From assembly GCA_050290785.1 (NCBI GenBank), contig JBNKIR010000047.1, forward strand, positions 6,873 to 70,872: DNA of 64,000 nucleotides, read 5' to 3'. Of the stretch, positions 8,831 through 18,054 are shown piece after piece. A program made the position numbers and the translations under genes. The notes below the pieces were generated by a model that was not told where the DNA came from, ran no database searches, and saw only the letters and a program-made list of their open reading frames with translations. The stretch comes from JAAGZL01 sp050290785 (GTDB taxonomy: Bacteria; Pseudomonadota; Gammaproteobacteria; Chromatiales; Chromatiaceae). Numbering within the stretch: position 1 is the first letter of the stretch; each line of letters opens with the position of its first letter.

Positions 8831-8853
8831 AGTATGATTTGATAGGTAATCAA

Positions 8854-9576
8854 TCAGTGAATATCCTTCCAATATTCCTTCTTCAGCATATAGGCCAGGA
8901 CAAAAAATACACCGATAAACAGCAGAACCCACTTACCCATGGACCTGCGTTTGATCTGAGCCGGCTCGCCTACATAGCTAAGGAACGCAGTCAGGTCACG
9001 CGCCACACCGTCGAACTCCTCTGTGCTCAGGGTGCCCGGCTTGACCAACTCCAGCTTTTCAATCACCTGCTTACCATCCACATCCTTGTATACGGCCTTT
9101 TGGGTTCCCTGCAACTGCCAAAGCACATTGGGCATGCCTGCAGCTGGAAACACCAGATTATTGACGCCAAAGGGACGCGTTTCATCGAGATAGAAGCTGC
9201 GCAAATAAGTGTAGATATAGTCCACGCCACGAGCACGAATCAGCACACTCAGATCGGGAGGAGTCACACCGAACCACTTCTCAGACTCATCCGGATTCAT
9301 GGCGATATTCATGGTATCGCCTATGTTATCCGTGGTGAACATCAAGTTTCCCATAACCTCGTCTGCGGTCAATCCCAGATCACTTACCAGACGATTGTAG
9401 CGCTGGAATTTCAGGGAGTGACACCCCATGCAGTAGTTGACGAAGTACTTGGCACCACGCTGTAACGAGTCGGTGTCGGTGACATCAATATCTGCGGCAT
9501 CGTAATGGCCACCACCTGCAGCCATGGTCAAAGCGGGCACTACGGCCAATAGAAATGCGAGAATCAGCTTTTTCAT
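8854..9576 (-). CDS. petC: Cytochrome c1 of the bc1 complex
   Basis: Membrane-anchored c-type cytochrome passing electrons from the Rieske centre to soluble cytochrome c. A signal peptide (KLILAFLLAVVPALTMAAG) precedes the CMGCH haem motif (Cys49, Cys52, His53). A distal Met ligand lies within VFPAAGMPNVLWQLQG. A C-terminal anchor GKWVLLFIGVFFVLAYMLKKEYW ends the 240-residue protein. Its ATG overlaps the petB stop (ATGA), so the two are translationally coupled. It is the last gene of the petABC operon. Confidence 0.96.
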   Translation of the reverse strand: MKKLILAFLLAVVPALTMAAGGGHYDAADIDVTDTDSLQRGAKYFVNYCMGCHSLKFQRYNRLVSDLGLTADEVMGNLMFTTDNIGDTMNIAMNPDESEKWFGVTPPDLSVLIRARGVDYIYTYLRSFYLDETRPFGVNNLVFPAAGMPNVLWQLQGTQKAVYKDVDGKQVIEKLELVKPGTLSTEEFDGVARDLTAFLSYVGEPAQIKRRSMGKWVLLFIGVFFVLAYMLKKEYWKDIH

Positions 9577-10802
9577 TTGGTCACCCTCTCTGGAACTGGC
9601 TTGGTCTGATCCATCTTGCTATAGATGGGCATCAACAGGAAGAAAGCAAAGTAATAGATTGTACCTATCTGCGCCATCACTTTATAAAGTGTGGTGGTGG
9701 GCTGCACGCCCAGATACCCGAGCATGATGAAATCGACCGCAAACAACCCAAGCAGGATCTTGTAGAGGTTGCCTTTATAGCGGATCGATTTGACCGGGCT
9801 GCGATCCAACCAGGGCAAAAAGAACATGATCAGGATGGAACCGAACATGGCGATAACGCCCGGAAATGCGGAACCGGCAATGGAAGGCACCGCACGCAAG
9901 ATGGCGTAGAACGGTGTGAAATACCAGACCGGAGCGATATGTGGCGGCGTCTTCAGCGGATTGGCCGGCTCAAAGTTCGGATGCTCCAGGAAGTAGCCCC
10001 CCATCTCCGGCGCGTAGAACACCACGGCGGCGAAGAGAAACAGGAAGGCCGCAACTACGGCAATATCCTTTACGGTGTAATAAGGGTGGAACGGTATACC
10101 GTCTTTAGGTATGCCATTCTCGTCCTTGTTCTTCTTGATCTCTATGCCATCCGGGTTGTTGGAACCCACCGCATGCAGGGCAACGAGATGGATGAACACC
10201 AGGGCGGCCAGGATAAACGGCAGCAGGAAGTGCAGGGCGAAGAAGCGGTTAAGGGTGGCATCGGAGATGACATAGTCACCACGGATCCAAACACCCAGCT
10301 CCTCTCCCACAAAGGGAACCGCGCTGAACAGGTTCACAATAACCTGGGCGCCCCAGTAGGACATCTGACCCCAAGGCAACAGATAACCCATGAAGGCGGT
10401 AGCCATCATCACCAGATAGACAATCACGCCGATGATCCACAGCAGCTCACGTGGCTTACGGTAGGAACCGTACATCAACCCGCGGAACATATGCAGGTAG
10501 ATCACGATGAAGAAGGCCGAGGCCCCGGTGGAGTGCAGATAGCGGATCAACCAGCCCCAATCCACATCACGCATGATGTACTCGACAGAACCGAAGGCCA
10601 GCCCCGCATCCGGCTTATAGTTCATGGCCAGCCAGACGCCGGTCAGAATCTGAATCACCAGCACCAGCAGGGCCAGGGAGCCGAAGAAGTACAGCCAGTT
10701 GAAATTCTTGGGGGCGTAATATCCGGCCAGATGCTCGTTCCATACCTTGGTCAGGGGATATCTCTCATCCATCCAGCCAACGAATCTCTTTAATGTGCTC
10801 AT
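9573..10802 (-). CDS. petB: Cytochrome b of the bc1 complex
   Basis: Quinol-oxidising membrane subunit with two b haems, 409 residues. Diagnostic stretches are GVWLAMNYKPDAGLAFGSVEYI, RYLHSTGASAFFIVIYLHMFRG (first His pair) and GYLLPWGQMSYWGAQVI. Others are LNRFFALHFLLPFILAALVFIHLVALH (second His pair) and the Qo-site variant of PEWY near HIAPVWYFTPFYAILRAVP, which here reads PVWY. The start codon overlaps the petA stop by one base (TGATG). Its presence indicates a cytochrome-c-linked respiratory chain. Confidence 0.96.
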   Translation of the reverse strand: MSTLKRFVGWMDERYPLTKVWNEHLAGYYAPKNFNWLYFFGSLALLVLVIQILTGVWLAMNYKPDAGLAFGSVEYIMRDVDWGWLIRYLHSTGASAFFIVIYLHMFRGLMYGSYRKPRELLWIIGVIVYLVMMATAFMGYLLPWGQMSYWGAQVIVNLFSAVPFVGEELGVWIRGDYVISDATLNRFFALHFLLPFILAALVFIHLVALHAVGSNNPDGIEIKKNKDENGIPKDGIPFHPYYTVKDIAVVAAFLFLFAAVVFYAPEMGGYFLEHPNFEPANPLKTPPHIAPVWYFTPFYAILRAVPSIAGSAFPGVIAMFGSILIMFFLPWLDRSPVKSIRYKGNLYKILLGLFAVDFIMLGYLGVQPTTTLYKVMAQIGTIYYFAFFLLMPIYSKMDQTKPVPERVTK

Positions 10803-11395
10803 CAGGCAGCCCCTCCATCTTGACCGATCATGATCTTGGTATCTGAGATGAAGTAGTGCTTTGGTACCACCAGGTTAGTAGGAGCAGGCACACCGGCGAA
10901 CACGCGGCCGGCAAGATCAAAACGTGAACCATGACAGGGGCAGAAAAATCCACCCTTCCAGTCCGGTCCCAGGTCCTCTGGGGCCATATCGGGACGATAG
11001 GTGGGTGAACAGCCGAGATGGGTACAGATACCGATCGCCACCATGTATTCCTGTTTGATGGAACGGGTCCCGTTCTTACAATACTCAGGCTGCTGCGGTA
11101 TATCTGAATTGGGATCGGCCAATGTATCGTTCATGGTAGGCAGATCCTTCAGGTTCTGCTCGGTACGCCGCACTATCCAGACCGGTTTTCCACGCCATTT
11201 GGCGGTCATCATCTGCCCAGGCTCCAGCTTGCTGATATCAGCCTCTACCGGAGCACCCGCTGCCTTGGCCTTTTCACTGGGGGCCCAGGCCGCCAGGAAA
11301 GGATATATCACAAAGCCGGTACCTATTGCACCGACCACACTAGTCGCGGCGGTCAAAAAACGCCGCTTCTTCAGATCAACGCCATCTGCGCTCAT
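10802..11395 (-). CDS. petA: Rieske iron-sulfur protein of the bc1 complex
   Basis: The 2Fe-2S subunit, 197 residues. It begins with a Tat-type signal-anchor (LKKRRFLTAATSVVGAIG) and a membrane segment (about 17-35). The cluster ligands are CTHLGC (Cys124, His126, Cys129) and CPCHGS (Cys152, Cys154, His155). The disulfide Cys pair sits in the standard positions and the Pro loop reads PAPTNLVVP. First gene of petABC. GGGGAG at 11405-11410 is the ribosome-binding site, 9 bases from the ATG. It is partly inside an RNA hairpin (see the dyad at 11408-11433). Confidence 0.96.
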   Translation of the reverse strand: MSADGVDLKKRRFLTAATSVVGAIGTGFVIYPFLAAWAPSEKAKAAGAPVEADISKLEPGQMMTAKWRGKPVWIVRRTEQNLKDLPTMNDTLADPNSDIPQQPEYCKNGTRSIKQEYMVAIGICTHLGCSPTYRPDMAPEDLGPDWKGGFFCPCHGSRFDLAGRVFAGVPAPTNLVVPKHYFISDTKIMIGQDGGAA

Positions 11396-11407
11396 ACCTA
11401 ACTACTC

Positions 11408-11433
11408 CCCATGCATGCTGGCCAGCATATGGG
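11408..11433 (-). promoter_or_regulatory. Dyad overlapping the petA ribosome-binding site
   Basis: A perfect 14-bp palindrome ATGCTGGCCAGCAT (11415-11428) is flanked by CCCAT and ATGGG, with a 2-base bulge on one side. On the minus-strand mRNA the ATGGG arm is part of the Shine-Dalgarno region of petA. It could be an operator or a translation-controlling hairpin. Confidence 0.45.
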
Positions 11434-11598
11434 ATTCTGATCCAGAATCGCTGCCCACCTAAGATTCTTTAGAATATGCTGATTTTGTCATAAAAAACTA
11501 ACGGGGCATTTTCCAACAACGTGCAACCAAGGTCAAGACAGAGCTATTAATCGATGACCTGACGATATCTATAGCAGGTAGGCGCCAGATAATGTCCG

Positions 11599-12354
11599 TC
11601 AAACCGGGTTAGAAATGTCTATAAATGCATGCTCCACCTCGAAGCGCTGCGCCAGATGTTCGCCCAGGGCCTGAATCCCCAACCTCTCGGTGGCATGATG
11701 CCCGGCGGAAAAGAAGTGCACACCCAGCTCACTGGCCAGGTGCATGGTCTGCTCAGACACCTCACCGGTGATAAAGGCATCCGCCCCGGATGCGGCGGCA
11801 TGAACGATATGGTCTTCAGCCCCGCCACTGCACCATGCGACACGCGCAATATCCGCCCTACCCCCAGGCAGATAGAGCGGCTCACGGCCCAGGGCCCGGA
11901 TGATACGGGATCTGATCTGCTCCACCCCCTCGGGCTGCGGGAGATCCGCCGTCCAGAGCAGGCCATCCCCCGACCCTGCCGGGGACGCCCCTTCGAACCC
12001 CAGATGCCGTCCCAACAGACGGTTGTTACCAAGCTCCCGATGCATATCCAGGGGCAGATGGTAGGCCATCAGGCTGATATTGTTGCGAAAGAGCGTTGCA
12101 ACGCGCCGGCCTTTTATCCCGACCAGGACGGGCGGCTCCCCCTTCCAGAAGTAGCCGTGATGCACCAACAGCAGGTCTGCACTCCGCTCTACCGCCGCAT
12201 CGATCAGGGCCTGACTGGCGGTTACTCCGGTGACCACACGCCGCACCTCCTCAATCCCGGCATCCAGCTGCAACCCGTTCGGACAATAATCATCTATAGA
12301 GTCAGTCTGTAAAAACTCGTTGCAGTACGCTTCCAACCGCTTCAATTCAATCAT
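11599..12354 (-). CDS. Nif3-like dinuclear metal-centre protein (YbgI family)
   Basis: Member of the Nif3/DUF34 family, toroidal hexamers with a two-metal site; often annotated as GTP cyclohydrolase 1 type 2, though its true role is uncertain. Metal-site residues are visible in LLLVHHGYFWKG and near the end in FFSAGHHATERLGIQALGEHL. Also conserved are the N-terminal DYCPNGLQ and VTGEVSEQ-like segments (here ITGEVSEQTMHLASELG). I chose the ATG at 12354 (MIELKRLEAYCNEFL), which matches the family start and has AGGGG about 9 bases upstream. An in-frame ATG seven codons further up is less likely. It is divergent from degS with about 65 bases between. Confidence 0.88.
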   Translation of the reverse strand: MIELKRLEAYCNEFLQTDSIDDYCPNGLQLDAGIEEVRRVVTGVTASQALIDAAVERSADLLLVHHGYFWKGEPPVLVGIKGRRVATLFRNNISLMAYHLPLDMHRELGNNRLLGRHLGFEGASPAGSGDGLLWTADLPQPEGVEQIRSRIIRALGREPLYLPGGRADIARVAWCSGGAEDHIVHAAASGADAFITGEVSEQTMHLASELGVHFFSAGHHATERLGIQALGEHLAQRFEVEHAFIDISNPV

Positions 12355-12419
12355 TGTTCTCGCCCCTGTCTTCACAGGCTATTATGTAAAGTGATAAGGC
12401 ATGTTAGGATACACGGCCT

Positions 12420-13574
12420 ATGAAACTCCAGAAATTCTTTATCTTTGCCCTCACCTCAATCCTGGCTGGACTGGCGGCCGCATTTCTGGCCATCCAATTT
12501 TTCCTGGATACAGCCGAAAACCAACCGTCGGAGCAGGAGAACAAACCGGAACAGGTCGTTCAAACCTTTGCCCTGACGTCAGGCCCCGTCTCCTACGCGG
12601 ACGCGGTTAAAAAGGCATCGCCCTCAGTGGTGAATATATACACCACCAAACTTACGGTACAGCGTACCCAATCGTTCTTTGACAACCCGGTGTTTCAGCG
12701 CTTTTTCGGTGACCGCCTCTCCATCAAGCCACGGGTGAAGAGAGAGAACAGCCTGGGATCCGGAGTTATCATAAGTAGTGACGGTCTTATCATGACCAAC
12801 AACCACGTTATCCAGGATGCCGAAGAGATCTGGGTGGTGCTGGGCGACGGCCAGCCCATGAAGGCCCAGGTTGTAGGGACAGACCCGGATACCGACCTGG
12901 CACTGCTCAACACCGGCCAAAAAGGGCTTAAGGCCATCCACGCGGGAGACTCCAATAACCTGCAGGTGGGAGATGTGGTGCTGGCCATCGGCAACCCATT
13001 TGGTGTCGGCCAGACCGTGACCATGGGCATCGTCGGCGCCACCGGACGCAGTCAACTGGGTATAAACACATTTGAGAATTTCATACAGACCGACGCCGCC
13101 ATCAATCCCGGCAACTCGGGTGGAGCACTCATCAATGCCCATGGTGAACTGGTCGGGATCAACACTGCCATCTTCTCCAAAAGCGGCGGCTCTCACGGCA
13201 TCGGCTTTGCCATTCCGGTAAAGCTGGCCGAAGGGGTGATGCAACAACTACTCAAAAACGGACGGGTAGTCAGGGGATGGCTGGGGTTGGCGGGACAGGA
13301 CATGACAGCCGAACTGGCCAAGTCATTCAATCTGAAAGAGGCCGCCGGAGTACTCATATCCGGGGTCCAGGAAGGCGGTCCGGCAGACCTGGCAGGGATA
13401 AGACCTGGAGACATAATCTCTCAGATAAATGATCAGGGGCCTATGAGCACCTACGAAATCCTCAACTACATCGCCACCCTCACGCCTGGCGGCAAGGTGG
13501 AGGTATCAGGCTGGAGAGGCGATAGCAAATTCAAAACGGAAGTGACTGTAGCTGAGAGGCCACAGCAACAATAA
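12420..13574 (+). CDS. algW: DegS/AlgW-type periplasmic serine protease
   Basis: Membrane-anchored HtrA protease that senses misfolded outer membrane proteins and starts the sigma-E anti-sigma cascade in relatives. An N-terminal anchor (FIFALTSILAGLAAAFLAIQFF, not a cleaved signal) is followed by the trypsin-like domain with the full triad: His129 (TNNHVIQD), Asp159 (DTDLALL) and Ser233 (GNSGGAL). A single C-terminal PDZ domain (about 285-375) follows. One PDZ plus an anchor, 384 residues in total, fits DegS/AlgW rather than the two-PDZ DegP/DegQ. Position beside hisC and near petABC is the Pseudomonas algW arrangement. Seven bases separate its stop from that of the convergent hisC. Confidence 0.9.
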   Translation: MKLQKFFIFALTSILAGLAAAFLAIQFFLDTAENQPSEQENKPEQVVQTFALTSGPVSYADAVKKASPSVVNIYTTKLTVQRTQSFFDNPVFQRFFGDRLSIKPRVKRENSLGSGVIISSDGLIMTNNHVIQDAEEIWVVLGDGQPMKAQVVGTDPDTDLALLNTGQKGLKAIHAGDSNNLQVGDVVLAIGNPFGVGQTVTMGIVGATGRSQLGINTFENFIQTDAAINPGNSGGALINAHGELVGINTAIFSKSGGSHGIGFAIPVKLAEGVMQQLLKNGRVVRGWLGLAGQDMTAELAKSFNLKEAAGVLISGVQEGGPADLAGIRPGDIISQINDQGPMSTYEILNYIATLTPGGKVEVSGWRGDSKFKTEVTVAERPQQQ

Positions 13575-13581
13575 GCAGCGC

Positions 13582-14673
13582 CTACAGGACCTGGACCAAG
13601 GCCTCCAAGAAGGCGCCGTTCTCCTCCGGTGTTCCGATCGTTATGCGCAGACACCCCTGCAACATGGGATTGGCCCCATGCAGATTCTTCACCAATACGC
13701 CTCTATCACGCAGGGCGGCATGGATCTCTCCCGCGCGACCTTCAGGCATCCTAGCCAATATAAAGTTGGCCTCGCTGGGAAACGGCGTGATTCCATCTAT
13801 GGCCTGCAGCGCCTCAAACACCACCGAGCGCTGCTCCCTGATCTCTGCGGTCTGGGCAACAAAAATATCCTGATGACGCAGGGCAAACTCTGCAGACACC
13901 TGGGTAAGGACGTTGATATTGTAGGGCAGCCTGGTCTTATCGATCTGCTCGATCCACTCCGGAGCACCGGCCAGCAGCCCCAGCCGCAGACCGGCCAGGC
14001 CCATCTTGGAGACGGTGCGCATCACCAACAGATTTGGATACTCCCCAATCCTGGACATGAAGCTGGCGTCGGTAAAGGGGGCATAGGCCTCATCGACCAC
14101 CACCACACCGGGCGCGGCCGCTATGATCTGTTCCATCTCCTGCTGTGAGAACAGATTACCGCTGGGGTTATTGGGGTAGGCCAGGAACACCAGTGCCGGC
14201 CGCCTCTGTTCCAGGACCTGCAGAATGGCTGGCGTATCGAGACTGAAGTCATCCGCCCGCAGCGGCACACCCACGTACTCCATGCCGACAAACCTGGCTA
14301 TCATGTCATACATAACGAAACCGGGATCGACAGATACGATAGTGCGCCCCGGACCGCCCAGGGTCATGGCCAACATCTGGATCAGCTCATCGGAACCGTT
14401 GCCCAACAGAAGCCTGGCCCCAACCGGCACATCCATCGCCTCAAGCAGCCGATCGGTCACCGCCGCGGCCTGTGGATCCGGGTAGCGATTGACATCCACG
14501 GTACTCAGCAGCTCCAGCCACTCTTCACGCAGATCATCCGGCCATGTATATGGGTTCTCCATGGCGTCCAGTTTGATCAGGCCAGCCGCATCCGGCACAT
14601 GATAGGCGGATATGGCCTTTATCTCGGGCCGCACCCACTCCTCCACCAGATCTTTTATGGTCTTTTCTTTCAT
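13582..14673 (-). CDS. hisC: Histidinol-phosphate aminotransferase
   Basis: PLP enzyme of histidine synthesis (imidazole-acetol phosphate to histidinol phosphate), 363 residues, fold type I. Seen are the N-terminal LDAMENPY, the cofactor site LLGNGSDELI, LVFLAYPNNPSGN and VVVDEAYAPF. The Schiff-base Lys is in RTVSKMGLAGLRLG and the C-terminal Arg in GCLRITIGTPEEN. It follows hisD with a 29-base gap as the last gene of a murA-hisG-hisD-hisC run on the minus strand. The remaining his genes are not in the window. Confidence 0.95.
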   Translation of the reverse strand: MKEKTIKDLVEEWVRPEIKAISAYHVPDAAGLIKLDAMENPYTWPDDLREEWLELLSTVDVNRYPDPQAAAVTDRLLEAMDVPVGARLLLGNGSDELIQMLAMTLGGPGRTIVSVDPGFVMYDMIARFVGMEYVGVPLRADDFSLDTPAILQVLEQRRPALVFLAYPNNPSGNLFSQQEMEQIIAAAPGVVVVDEAYAPFTDASFMSRIGEYPNLLVMRTVSKMGLAGLRLGLLAGAPEWIEQIDKTRLPYNINVLTQVSAEFALRHQDIFVAQTAEIREQRSVVFEALQAIDGITPFPSEANFILARMPEGRAGEIHAALRDRGVLVKNLHGANPMLQGCLRITIGTPEENGAFLEALVQVL

Positions 14674-14702
14674 GGAATCCCTCTCTGCCTACAGACAGAA
14701 AT

Positions 14703-16013
14703 CTACTCAGCGTCCGGGTCTATCCGGTATTCCGCAGCCCGCGCATGGGCGGTCAGACCCTCCCCACGGGCCAAAACCGACGCCGTCCGACCCAGGACAT
14801 CCGCCCCCTGCTCCGAGGCCATAATGAGACTGGAGCGTTTCTGGAAATCATACACTCCGAGCGGCGACGAGAAACGTGCGGTTCGGGACGTTGGCAAGAC
14901 ATGGTTTGGTCCGGCGCAGTAGTCCCCCAGCGGTTCGGAGGTGTGGCGCCCCATGAAGATGGCCCCGGCATGGCGAATCTTCCTGGCCATCTCCTCAGGC
15001 CGCTCCACAGATAACTCCAGGTGTTCCGGCGCGATGCGATTGGCCAGGACACACGCCTCGTCCAGATCCCTACACAGGATCAGGGCGCCACGCTCACGCA
15101 GGGCAGCGGCAATGATCGCCTCACGCTCCATGCCGGGCAAGAGGCGTTCGATGCTCTCGCGCACATCACGTAAAAACCCAGCGTCCGGGGAGATCAGGAT
15201 AGACTGGGCGTTCTCATCATGCTCGGCCTGGGAAAACAGGTCCATGGCCACCCAGTCCGGATCGGTCCGGCCATCACATATGACCAGGATCTCTGAAGGC
15301 CCGGCCACCATATCTATCCCCACCTGGCCAAAGACCGCACGTTTGGCCGTGGCGACATAGATATTGCCCGGACCCACTATCTTATCCACCGCCGGGATGG
15401 TCTCAGTGCCATAGGCCAGGGCGGCCACCGCCTGGGCGCCGCCCATGGTGAAGACGCGATCCACACCACTGACATGGGCCGCAGCCAACACCAGTTCGTT
15501 CAGGATTCCACCGGGTGTAGGGACGGCCATGATGACCTCGGACACCCCGGCCACCTTGGCCGGTATGGCGTTCATCAAGACCGAAGAGGGATAGGCGGCC
15601 TTGCCGCCAGGGACGTACAGACCGACCCGGTCCAGAGGCGTGATCTGCTGGCCCAGCAGGGTCCCGTCCGCCTCCGTGTAGCTCCATGACTCCATCTTCT
15701 GATGTTGCGCATAGGAACGGATTCGATCAGCGGCGTGTTGCAGGGCATCCCGCCTCTCCTGCGGCAGCCCGTCCCACGCCTGCTCCAACCTGGAGTGCGG
15801 AACATCCATCCCTGCCACATCTTTGGCCTCCCAGCCGTCAAAACGGCGGGTGTACTCCAACAGCGACGCATCACCGCGACTCCGGACATCTGCAATGATC
15901 TGGTCGACCACCTGGTTGACCTCCGCATCGGACACGGACTCCCAGGCCATGAGGTCGTCCAGCTGACTGTCGAATTCCGCATCACCGGTAGATAGTGTTC
16001 GGATCTCTGCCAT
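14703..16013 (-). CDS. hisD: Histidinol dehydrogenase
   Basis: Zinc- and NAD-dependent enzyme that oxidises histidinol to histidine in the last two steps, 436 residues. Signature segments are LYVPGGKAAYPSSVLMNAIPAKVAGV, KIVGPGNIYVATAKRAVFG and VAGPSEILVI. Also present are the active-site SQAEHDENAQ (catalytic Glu-His) and the Zn-binding PEHLEL and GDYCAGPNHVLPT. Full length with no interruptions. It is between hisG (19-base gap) and hisC on the same strand. Confidence 0.96.
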   Translation of the reverse strand: MAEIRTLSTGDAEFDSQLDDLMAWESVSDAEVNQVVDQIIADVRSRGDASLLEYTRRFDGWEAKDVAGMDVPHSRLEQAWDGLPQERRDALQHAADRIRSYAQHQKMESWSYTEADGTLLGQQITPLDRVGLYVPGGKAAYPSSVLMNAIPAKVAGVSEVIMAVPTPGGILNELVLAAAHVSGVDRVFTMGGAQAVAALAYGTETIPAVDKIVGPGNIYVATAKRAVFGQVGIDMVAGPSEILVICDGRTDPDWVAMDLFSQAEHDENAQSILISPDAGFLRDVRESIERLLPGMEREAIIAAALRERGALILCRDLDEACVLANRIAPEHLELSVERPEEMARKIRHAGAIFMGRHTSEPLGDYCAGPNHVLPTSRTARFSSPLGVYDFQKRSSLIMASEQGADVLGRTASVLARGEGLTAHARAAEYRIDPDAE

Positions 16014-16032
16014 TGCCTTTCCTATTCTTGAT

Positions 16033-16680
16033 TTATGTGCTCTGCAGGTCGACCGCCGCCCGCATGGCCTCCAACAGCTGCATCACCGTACTGTGCTTCA
16101 TCTTCCATGATGCCTTATTCACCACCAGACGTGAACTTATATCCGCCACATGGGCCAGCGGCACCAGGCCATTGGCCTTGAGGGTATTGCCGCTCTCCAC
16201 CAGATCCACGATCAGATCAGACAACCCCACCAGCGGCGCCAGTTCCATGGATCCGTAAAGTTTGATGATCTCAACCTGCTGTCCCCGTGAGGAAAAGTAG
16301 CTGCGGGCAGAATTCACATATTTGGTGGCGATGCGTAACCGGTTGCCATCCATCTTGGCATCGGGATGTCCGGCCACCATGAGGCGACACTTGGCGATCT
16401 GCAGATCCAGAGGTTCATACAGACCCTCACCGCCGTGCTCCATCAAGGCATCCTTCCCGGCAACACCCAGGTCAGCCGCACCCCACTGCACGTAGGTCGG
16501 CACATCCGTGGCACGTATGGTGACCAGCTTCACCTCCGGGTGATTGGTATCCAGGATCAGCTTGCGGCTGGTCTCAGGATCATCCGTCGGCTCTATCCCG
16601 GCATGGGCCAACAGGGGCAGCGTCTGTTTAAAGATGCGTCCCTTGGAAAGGGCGATAGTGATAGGCTTTTCAAATCTCAT
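16033..16680 (-). CDS. hisG: ATP phosphoribosyltransferase, short form
   Basis: First enzyme of histidine synthesis (ATP + PRPP). With 215 residues it is the short HisG(S) form without the C-terminal regulatory domain; that form needs the HisZ partner, which is not in this window. Motifs: TIALSKGRIFKQTLPLL, the periplasmic-binding-like GAADLGVAGKDAL, and the PRPP loop DLIVDLVESGNTLKANGL. It lies 38 bases after murA, before hisD. Confidence 0.95.
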   Translation of the reverse strand: MRFEKPITIALSKGRIFKQTLPLLAHAGIEPTDDPETSRKLILDTNHPEVKLVTIRATDVPTYVQWGAADLGVAGKDALMEHGGEGLYEPLDLQIAKCRLMVAGHPDAKMDGNRLRIATKYVNSARSYFSSRGQQVEIIKLYGSMELAPLVGLSDLIVDLVESGNTLKANGLVPLAHVADISSRLVVNKASWKMKHSTVMQLLEAMRAAVDLQST

Positions 16681-16718
16681 CTTGATCTGGATCTGCGGGT
16701 AAGCCCCCGCCTTATTTG

Positions 16719-17978
16719 CTAGTTTGGCACCCTGCGGATCTGGGCGCCAAGACCAGCCAGTTTCTCTTCGATATTCTGGTAGCCACGATCAATATGGTAA
16801 ATGCGGTCCACAATGGTCTCGCCCTCCGCCACCAGACCGGCCAGCACCAGACTGGCGGAGGCACGTAGATCGGTCGCCATCACCGGGGCACCGGTCAGCT
16901 TCTCCTTGCCGGTACATATGGCGGTGTTGCCTTCCAATTTTATGTCCGCCCCCAGACGCTTCATCTCCTGCACATGCATGAAACGGTTCTCGAACAGGGT
17001 CTCTGTGATGGTGCTGACCCCTTCGGCCACACAATTCATGGCCGTAAACTGGGCCTGCATGTCTGTCGGAAAGGCCGGATATGGCGCGGTGTGGATATCC
17101 ACCGCCTTGGGACGTCTGCCCTGCATATCCAGTTCTATCCAGTCCTCGCCGACCACTATATCCGCCCCGGCATCCCGCAGCTTTACCAGAACGGAATCCA
17201 ACAGATCGGCATTGGTATCTCGCACCCGTACCCGTCCACCCGAGATGGCCCCGGCCACCAGAAAGGTACCGGTCTCAATGCGATCGGGCAACACATCATA
17301 TTCAGTCCCGGTGAGACGCTTGACCCCTTCGATGACAATGGTATCGGTCCCAGCACCCTTGATCTTTGCCCCCATGGCATTGAGGCAGTTGGCCAGATCC
17401 ACCACCTCAGGCTCCCGCGCCGCATTCTCGATTACGGTCTCGCCATCGGCCAGTGCTGCCGCCATCATCAGGTTTTCGGTGCCGGTTACGGTCACCAGAT
17501 CCATCATCAGGCGTGCGCCCTTGAGGCGATCGGCCTTGGCCCGGATGTAGCCACCGTCCATAACTATGTCGGCGCCCATAGCGCGCAGACCATCTATATG
17601 CAGGTTTACCGGTCTGGAGCCGATGGCGCATCCGCCCGGCAGCGACACATTGGCCTCGCCAAAACGGGCCAGGAGCGGCCCCAATACCAGGATGGACGCC
17701 CGCATGGTCTTTACCAGATCATAGGGTGCCGTGTAATCGGCAATGGTATTGGAGTCAGCGGTTATACGCATGCGTTCATCTATGGTCAGGGTTACCCCCA
17801 TGCGCCCCAACAGCTCTATGGTGGTAGTGATATCGTGCAGATGCGGCAGGTTGCCGATGGTGATCTCACCATCCGCCAACAGGGTTGCAGCCAGGATAGG
17901 CAAGGCAGCATTCTTGGCGCCGGAGATGCGTACGTCGCCTTCAAGGGCGCCGCCGCCGGTAATGATTAGTTTATCCAT
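16719..17978 (-). CDS. murA: UDP-N-acetylglucosamine 1-carboxyvinyltransferase
   Basis: First committed enzyme of peptidoglycan synthesis, 419 residues from the ATG at 17978 (MDKLIITGGGALEGDVRISGAKNAALPI). The frame extends 12 codons further to 18014, but the shorter start matches the family. The fosfomycin-target Cys is in LPGGCAIGSRPVNLH. Also present are the NVSLPGG loop, TAPYPAFPTDMQAQ and the C-terminal YHIDRGYQNIEEKL. A 12-bp perfect palindrome GGCCGATCGGCC (17995-18006) sits just upstream of the start. In many gammaproteobacteria mla genes and ibaG precede murA; here only mlaC is nearby, separated by a terminator. Confidence 0.95.
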   Translation of the reverse strand: MDKLIITGGGALEGDVRISGAKNAALPILAATLLADGEITIGNLPHLHDITTTIELLGRMGVTLTIDERMRITADSNTIADYTAPYDLVKTMRASILVLGPLLARFGEANVSLPGGCAIGSRPVNLHIDGLRAMGADIVMDGGYIRAKADRLKGARLMMDLVTVTGTENLMMAAALADGETVIENAAREPEVVDLANCLNAMGAKIKGAGTDTIVIEGVKRLTGTEYDVLPDRIETGTFLVAGAISGGRVRVRDTNADLLDSVLVKLRDAGADIVVGEDWIELDMQGRRPKAVDIHTAPYPAFPTDMQAQFTAMNCVAEGVSTITETLFENRFMHVQEMKRLGADIKLEGNTAICTGKEKLTGAPVMATDLRASASLVLAGLVAEGETIVDRIYHIDRGYQNIEEKLAGLGAQIRRVPN

Positions 17979-18054
17979 AGATATAAAAACGTATGGCCGA
18001 TCGGCCCGCCCCAATGAAATTCAGAGATTGAAAAACGGGATATGATATAAGAAA

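Noticed and set aside
8735..8932. Possible 65-codon gene between sspA and petC
   Set aside because: Overlaps the petC 3' end and spans the terminator; no ribosome-binding site or recognisable product.
9555..10793. Open frame of 412 codons on the plus strand
   Set aside because: Exactly antisense to petB; His/Gln/Asp-rich shadow of membrane-protein codons.
16974..17969. Open frame of 331 codons on the plus strand
   Set aside because: Antisense to murA, whose motifs are complete.
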